NCBI RefSeq assembly: GCF_000203815.1
Contig: NW_004457737.1
Span: forward strand, 930,001-994,000
Length of the DNA stretch: 64,000 nt
Direction of reading: 5' to 3'
Source of the DNA: Cavenderia fasciculata
Taxonomy: Eukaryota > Evosea > Eumycetozoa > Acytosteliales > Cavenderiaceae
The translations under genes were made by a program, and so were the position numbers. The notes below the pieces were generated by a model. The model was not told the DNA's origin. It ran no database searches and was given only the letters and a program-made list of their open reading frames with translations. Positions 58,823 through 64,000 of this stretch are shown piece by piece. How positions within the stretch are numbered: the stretch's first letter is position 1; each line of letters opens with the position of its first letter.

Positions 58823-60133
58823 TTTGTATTTGTTTGTTTGTCGGGAATAAAATTAAAAGAGTACTGTAAAGTTGTTGTTGTTGTTGTTGGTATAAATATT
58901 TAATGGTATTGTAGTATTGGTATTAAAAAGAAAAAGGATTGATTAGTTTAAAGCTTTTTTTTGAGACCTTTTTTGATTTGAAAGAAAGAAAAGAGAGAGA
59001 ATTTGATAATGTGAATAATGTAAAGAAATGAATTTGGTTTGTTGGGTTTCTAGAAAAGAAGAACAAGTATTTATATCTGACTGTCTTGAATGCAATTGCG
59101 CTTACACTCTATTTAGTTTCTACAATTAAAGTAATTGATCTTCTTGTGTTGTTTTTGGTTGGTTGTGTGTTTATATATGTGTGTGTATATAATTGTGTGG
59201 GTGAGTGCGTGGATGAGATGAGATGAGATAATCAAATAATGTATAAACTTACAAATATTGTTTGTGTATGTTTTGTATTGCAAATTAAAAAAAAATGTGT
59301 TTATATAATTGGATGGGCTGGCTGAGTTGAGTGAGTGAGTGAGTGAGAGTGAAGTTTAGTTTTCATAGGTGTTGGAGTAAGAATCTACTCCCTCCCCTCC
59401 CCCCAACCAACACCAGAAGGAGAGAAAAAAACAATACCACTCTTGGAACATGGCAATAAAATAATTTTATTCATTATTGGACGAAAATGGAATTTCCTTT
59501 TCCATCCTCTAGAGATTCCTTTCAGTTCCGTTCCGTTCCATTCCATTCCACCATTTCAATTTTAATTTGTGGAGAGTACGCAACAAAGAGACACACTATA
59601 TTGTAGTCACCACCCCATCCCCACTCCACCACCAGTCTGACTACTTGTCGACCAATGACATGTGCGGAGAAATCGATTCACAGATTCCCTTTTCATCCTA
59701 CCACATGGCGACGTCTCATAATAAAAATAAATAGTAAATATAAATATCAAGAGTTGGTTGTATTATTACATTTTTAAAATTATTATAATGATAAACAATG
59801 TTATCGATTGCGCCAAGGAGACAGACAATACAATATATGTAGTGTTATTCTTATTATCTTAAAACTTGAGAAAAACTAGAATCGTTGTTTTATTATCTTA
59901 TTTCACTCCTCTATTTTTGTGTTGCGTGTGTTTATTATTATTATTATTATATTACCAACAACATCGAATCGAGATTATGCTTACGTTTTTATAATAAAAA
60001 GTACAATTGTTATATGAATCTACAACACATCATCATTCCATTCTATTCTTTCGTATTTCATTTCCACAACAAATGATCAATCTCCTGCTTGGGGATATAT
60101 TAATTTTAATTTAAATGTTTATTATATTAGTGG

Positions 60134-60177
<44 letters not shown>

Positions 60178-60191
60178 GAATGTTTATTAAT
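58823..60191. other. Long intergenic region
   Basis: About 1.4 kb upstream of the small gene and beyond the 3' end of SMC1. It contains GAGT repeats (59330-59350), an ATT array at 60135-60176 and several C/T-rich stretches. No gene was recognised on either strand. Confidence 0.6.
60135..60176. repeat. (TTA)n microsatellite just past the SMC1 stop
   Basis: About fourteen consecutive TTA units begin roughly 16 bases beyond the SMC1 stop codon. Confidence 0.85.
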
Positions 60192-63100
60192 TTATTCAGA
60201 AACAGATGTTGAAGTTGCATCTCCACCAGTATCACTTGTTTCAGAAGCACTACTCATTGCTTGTTTTCTGGCAGACATGATTCTTGAATCAATCTTGTTT
60301 TTATCTTTGATGGGTAATAGTTCGACTGTTTTAACTGGGAGATGGTCAAGACGGACTGTGAGAGATATGGAGGAGGAATCGGCAATATTACGGCAAATGC
60401 CAACCAAACCATCAGAGTTGCTGTAAAAGAGTTCCTTGAGCGAGATGACAATAAACTGCAGTTGACTAGTGACACTACTCTTTTCTCGAATGTAACGGAC
60501 CAATTTCAAAACATTGATACTGTCTAGCGCAGCATCGACTTCATCCAAGATGAAAAAGGGTGATGGTCGATACTTGTGCATGGCAAATAAAAAGGCAAGC
60601 GCGGCAATTGATTTCTCACCACCCGACAAATCGTCCATATCACGCGACCGCTTGTTTGGTGGAATGGCACTGTACTTGATACCAGAGTTGAACGGAGTCT
60701 CAGTGTCATCAAGTGACAATGAAGCCGATCCTCTGAGATAGGGTGGGTATAGGTCTCTGGTAAGTTCACCATAGATTGCGTCAATCTCTGTCTTGATCGT
60801 ATCAAATGCCTTTTGAAAGAGTTCGGTTCTGTCAGTCTTGATTCTATTAAACTGAGTTACAATCTCCTTTCCACGTTTGATTTGGTCTTTGTGTTGTGAT
60901 GAAGCCTCTCTCAATGCATCCGTTGCCTTTTTAAGATTCTCCATTGCTTTTGGATTGGGTGGGTTTGTATCCATAGTAATTTTCAACCTTTTATCTTCTT
61001 GTGCCAAATCTTTTATTATATCTTCTAATTCATTTGTGTTCTAAAAAATAGAAATAGAAATTAAATTAATAAACATGGATTCCAAAAATAATAATTATAT
61101 ATATATATTACATACTTTAACTTTAAGTTTTGATATAGAAGAAAAATCAATTCTAATTCTAAGATGTCTGTTAAAGAATTCTAATCTTTCATCATCTGGG
61201 ATCATATTATCCCAGAGTTGAACTTGATCCAAAAAGTCATTGTCATCATCCTCTTCATCGACAGCTTCTTCTTCCTCTTCTTCATCTTCACCAGCAATTA
61301 ATCTTCTCTTTTTCTCTTCTTCTTCTTCTTCTAATCTCTTTTTCTTTACATCTTCATCCTCTTCTTCATCACCTTTGTCTTTTTCCTTTTCTTTTTCTTC
61401 TTCATCTACATCATCTACTTTTCTCTTTGTACCTTTTCCTGGACTCTTCTTTGGTGATGTGGCAGATGGTTTCTTTTTCTTATTACCCTTTTCCTCTTCA
61501 TCCTCTTCGTCTTCCTCATCGTCATCAGATCCTTTTTTCTTTTTCTTTGGTGTAGTAGGAGCGGCTGCATTTTTCTTTTTCTTTGGAGATGTTGGAGGAG
61601 GTTGTTTCTTTTTCTTTTTCTTTTCATCTTCATCTTCATCAGAATCTTTCATTTCCTCATCAGAATCTTCCTTTTCCTCCTCTTCTTCCTCTTCAACTTC
61701 CATTTGATCTTCTTTTAATAATGGTAATTTCATATTATCCAATTTTGCCTTTGCCAACAATTTATGATATTCAACCTTTCCATTTTCAATTGCCACATCA
61801 TAAATTTTAATTGATGATTCCAATTCTCCATGTGCCTTTGCTTTATCATCAGATATAGTTCTCAATTGTTTAATTGTATTATTTAATTCTAATACTTCAT
61901 CCTTTAATTCTAAAAAAAGTATAAGTATTTCCAAACATTTTAATATTTTTTCTACTGTATAATTACTCTTTAATTTATCATTTGCATCAGTAATTTGATC
62001 TTGAATTTCTTCATTTTCATTTTGAGTGGCAGTTTGAGTTTGAATTTCCTTTTCCAATTGTTGATTGTTTGATTTGAGATCATTATCCAGTAGGGACACT
62101 TCATTGTTATAATCTTTTTTACCTTCATAGTTGATTTGATTTTGAACCTTTGAAAGTTGAAGAGAGAGTTCTAGCTTGGCTTGTGTTTGCTTTTGTAACT
62201 TTTCCATACGGTTGACTTCGAATTCTTGGATGTTGGGTATCTTGAGCTCCTTGCAAAAGTCGGCAAAGATGCCCTTTTCCTCCTTGTCAATGGCCGCTTG
62301 GGTAGAATCGATGAGTGCCTGTCGTTCGGTGGTTGATTTCTTGAGTTGGTCAACCTCCTTGTCAAAACTGTCAATGAGACGGATCTTGGACTCCTTTTCA
62401 GTTGCATTCTTTTTGATTCTCTCTTCGATGGGCTTGAGAGTATCCTTGTGGAGTTGGGCGGTTGATTTGAGCTCTTCAAGACGGCTCTTTAGATTATCGA
62501 GTTCGTAGAAATTGGCAGAGGTGTGTTCAATCTCGGCGAGGTCTTGTAGGATCGAGTCACGACGCTTCTTGAGCTCTTCTACATTGCCTGCGTTGAGTTT
62601 GGCTGTTCGGTCCTTGACACCCATCAAACCACCACTCATCAAACCACTCTTGGTGATCTTGATACCGTCAATGGTGATGACTTTGTGACGTTCGGCTGAA
62701 AAGGCCATCATACGAGCCTCTTGTAGTGTGTCACACACCAACAAATTGCCAATGGCATAACGCACAGCCAAGTCAATCTGTGAATCAAACTCTATACAAT
62801 CCATGAGCAGTTTGGCGGTACGACCGTCTCCACCCAACTGACGCAACTTTTCGTTGGTTGGCTTGGCGTACAATCTGTCCAATGGCAAAAAGGTGGTCAC
62901 GCCAACCATCTGCTCCTTAAAGTACGACATACACATATTGGCAGCCAATTCAGTCTCGACGACAACTGCATCGGCCAACTTACCCATCGCGACGGTAAAT
63001 GCCGTTTCAAACTTGTTTCTTGGTCTACACAAATCAATTAATTTGCCCTTGACACCTGGGAATAACTTTTTACACTCTGAAATTGCATAATTCATCTTTT

Positions 63101-64000
63101 TATCTCTTTCCTTTTCTGCTCTATGTGTCTTTTCTGATGACAATTTAAATTGAATTTGATCCAATTCTTTTGTTAATGTTTGTTGTCTTTTACTATAAAG
63201 AAACAGAAAATTAATTAAATGTATAAATATATTGGTCAATATTTTTTCTTTTTAGGCTTACTATTGAGATTCATTTCTAGAAGATGTTTTACCAATTTCT
63301 TCTGTTAATTCTTGAATTTGTTTTTCAATATGAACCAATAATTCTTCACTCTTTTTCTTTCTTTCTTCCAATTGTTTGGTTGAATTATCCAATTGTTCAA
63401 TCATTTTAGTCCAATCATCAATTGAAGCTTCTTGACTTGATTGTTTTTCTCTTTCAAAATTTTGTGTTCTAAGTAATTGATCCAATTTCTAAACAACAAA
63501 CAAATAAATATTAATATTAATATTTCTAAATTATTTGTCTTTTTTTTACTTTACCTTTTTATCTTCACTGGTAGTTTTACCAGCTTGAACTTTTAAAGCA
63601 TTATAACGTTCAATTTGATCATTTGTTAAACTAAGACCTTTATCCAATTGTTGAGTGAGATCGAGTTGTTCCAATTTCTCTTGAATTTCATTTTGTTGTT
63701 GAGTAAGCATTTCCAGTGTTTTTTGTTGTAATGAACGGTTCTTGTTGGCTTGAGCAATCATATCTTGAATCTTTTTAGCTCGTTCTGTTAAAAAGTTGAT
63801 TTCTTCAGTTGCTTTGAATGCGTTTGGTTTGGTCTTGTTTTTCTTTTGTGTTAGTTTCTTGAGTTTGAATTCCATCTCCATCACTTCTTTGTGTTTGGTG
63901 GCTTGTTTCTTGTTGGCCTGTTTCTTTTCATTGGCCAAGTTCTCACGTTCCGATTCGATCTGTGCAATCTCCTTGGCAGCCTTTTCACGCATACCTGTGA
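60192..64000 (-). CDS. smc1: Cohesin subunit SMC1 (5' part outside the window)
   Basis: Four exons are present: 64000-63555 (partial), 63488-63262, 63192-61116 and 61040-60192. The order is N-terminal coiled coil, SMC hinge (LIDLCRPRNKFETAFTVAMG, TFLPLDRLYAKPTNEKLR, ITKSGLMSGGLMGVKDR), C-terminal coiled coil, and the head with the ABC signature DLSGGEKSIAALAFLF and Walker B FFILDEVDAALD. PTNEKLR and the SGGLMGVKDR-type hinge end identify SMC1 rather than SMC3. SMC1 pairs with SMC3 and the kleisin Rad21 to hold sister chromatids. A charged insertion of about 157 residues (61240-61710) interrupts the C-terminal arm. The first exons, including Walker A, are beyond the right edge. Confidence 0.95.

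Overview
This is a dictyostelid (social amoeba) window from a species other than Dictyostelium discoideum. The evidence is AT-rich intergenic DNA, short introns with GTATGT/GTAAGT donors, long in-frame Asn/Gln/Ser repeats, and lineage-restricted families: HssA-type small proteins, an Shk kinase-SH2 protein and a repeat-rich LRR protein. No rRNA, tRNA, CRISPR or intact mobile element was recognised. Exon coordinates were derived by hand from splice sites, reading frame and paralogue comparison.

Layout. 1-9399: a tandem array of one seven-exon family of cell-surface proteins (signal peptide, leucine-rich region, IPT/TIG-like region, one membrane helix, basic tail). Two copies look whole (3706-6184, 6960-9399), one carries a nonsense codon (1-1016), one is truncated by a deletion (1272-3513), and a relic lies at about 6530-6680. 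9524-16038: housekeeping genes, BLOC-1 subunit 1, exocyst Sec5, gankyrin-like PSMD10 and a mitochondrial Thg1-like 3'-5' polymerase. 16782-32474: a single-domain talin-F0-like protein, TTI1, PDCD5, a secreted DUF4380-like protein, an Shk-type kinase, a neugrin/Rrg9-like mitochondrial protein and PRP38. 33280-41241: a HABP4/SERBP1-like ribosome-associated protein, RNA polymerase III subunit RPC2 (a local GC-rich island) and an LRR protein.

41613-54216 is the most dynamic accessory region. Papain-fold proteases whose catalytic Cys is replaced by Ser (CGSSYAF and CGASYAF) sit next to HssA-type genes, and these units have been duplicated. Between the copies lie a disrupted F-box-like gene and a DNase II. 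One duplicated unit also carried the 5' end of the neighbouring gene at 54608.

54608-64000: a five-exon gene whose N-terminus resembles the TPP1/ACD telomere OB-fold, then IBA57, a very small mitochondrial-like gene with a homopolymer frame problem, and the cohesin subunit SMC1 (running off the right edge) with a long charged insertion in its coiled-coil arm.

The strongest candidates for something undescribed are the Ser-for-Cys papain-like proteins paired with HssA genes that share their GLLGGLLGG motif, and the TPP1/ACD-like protein.
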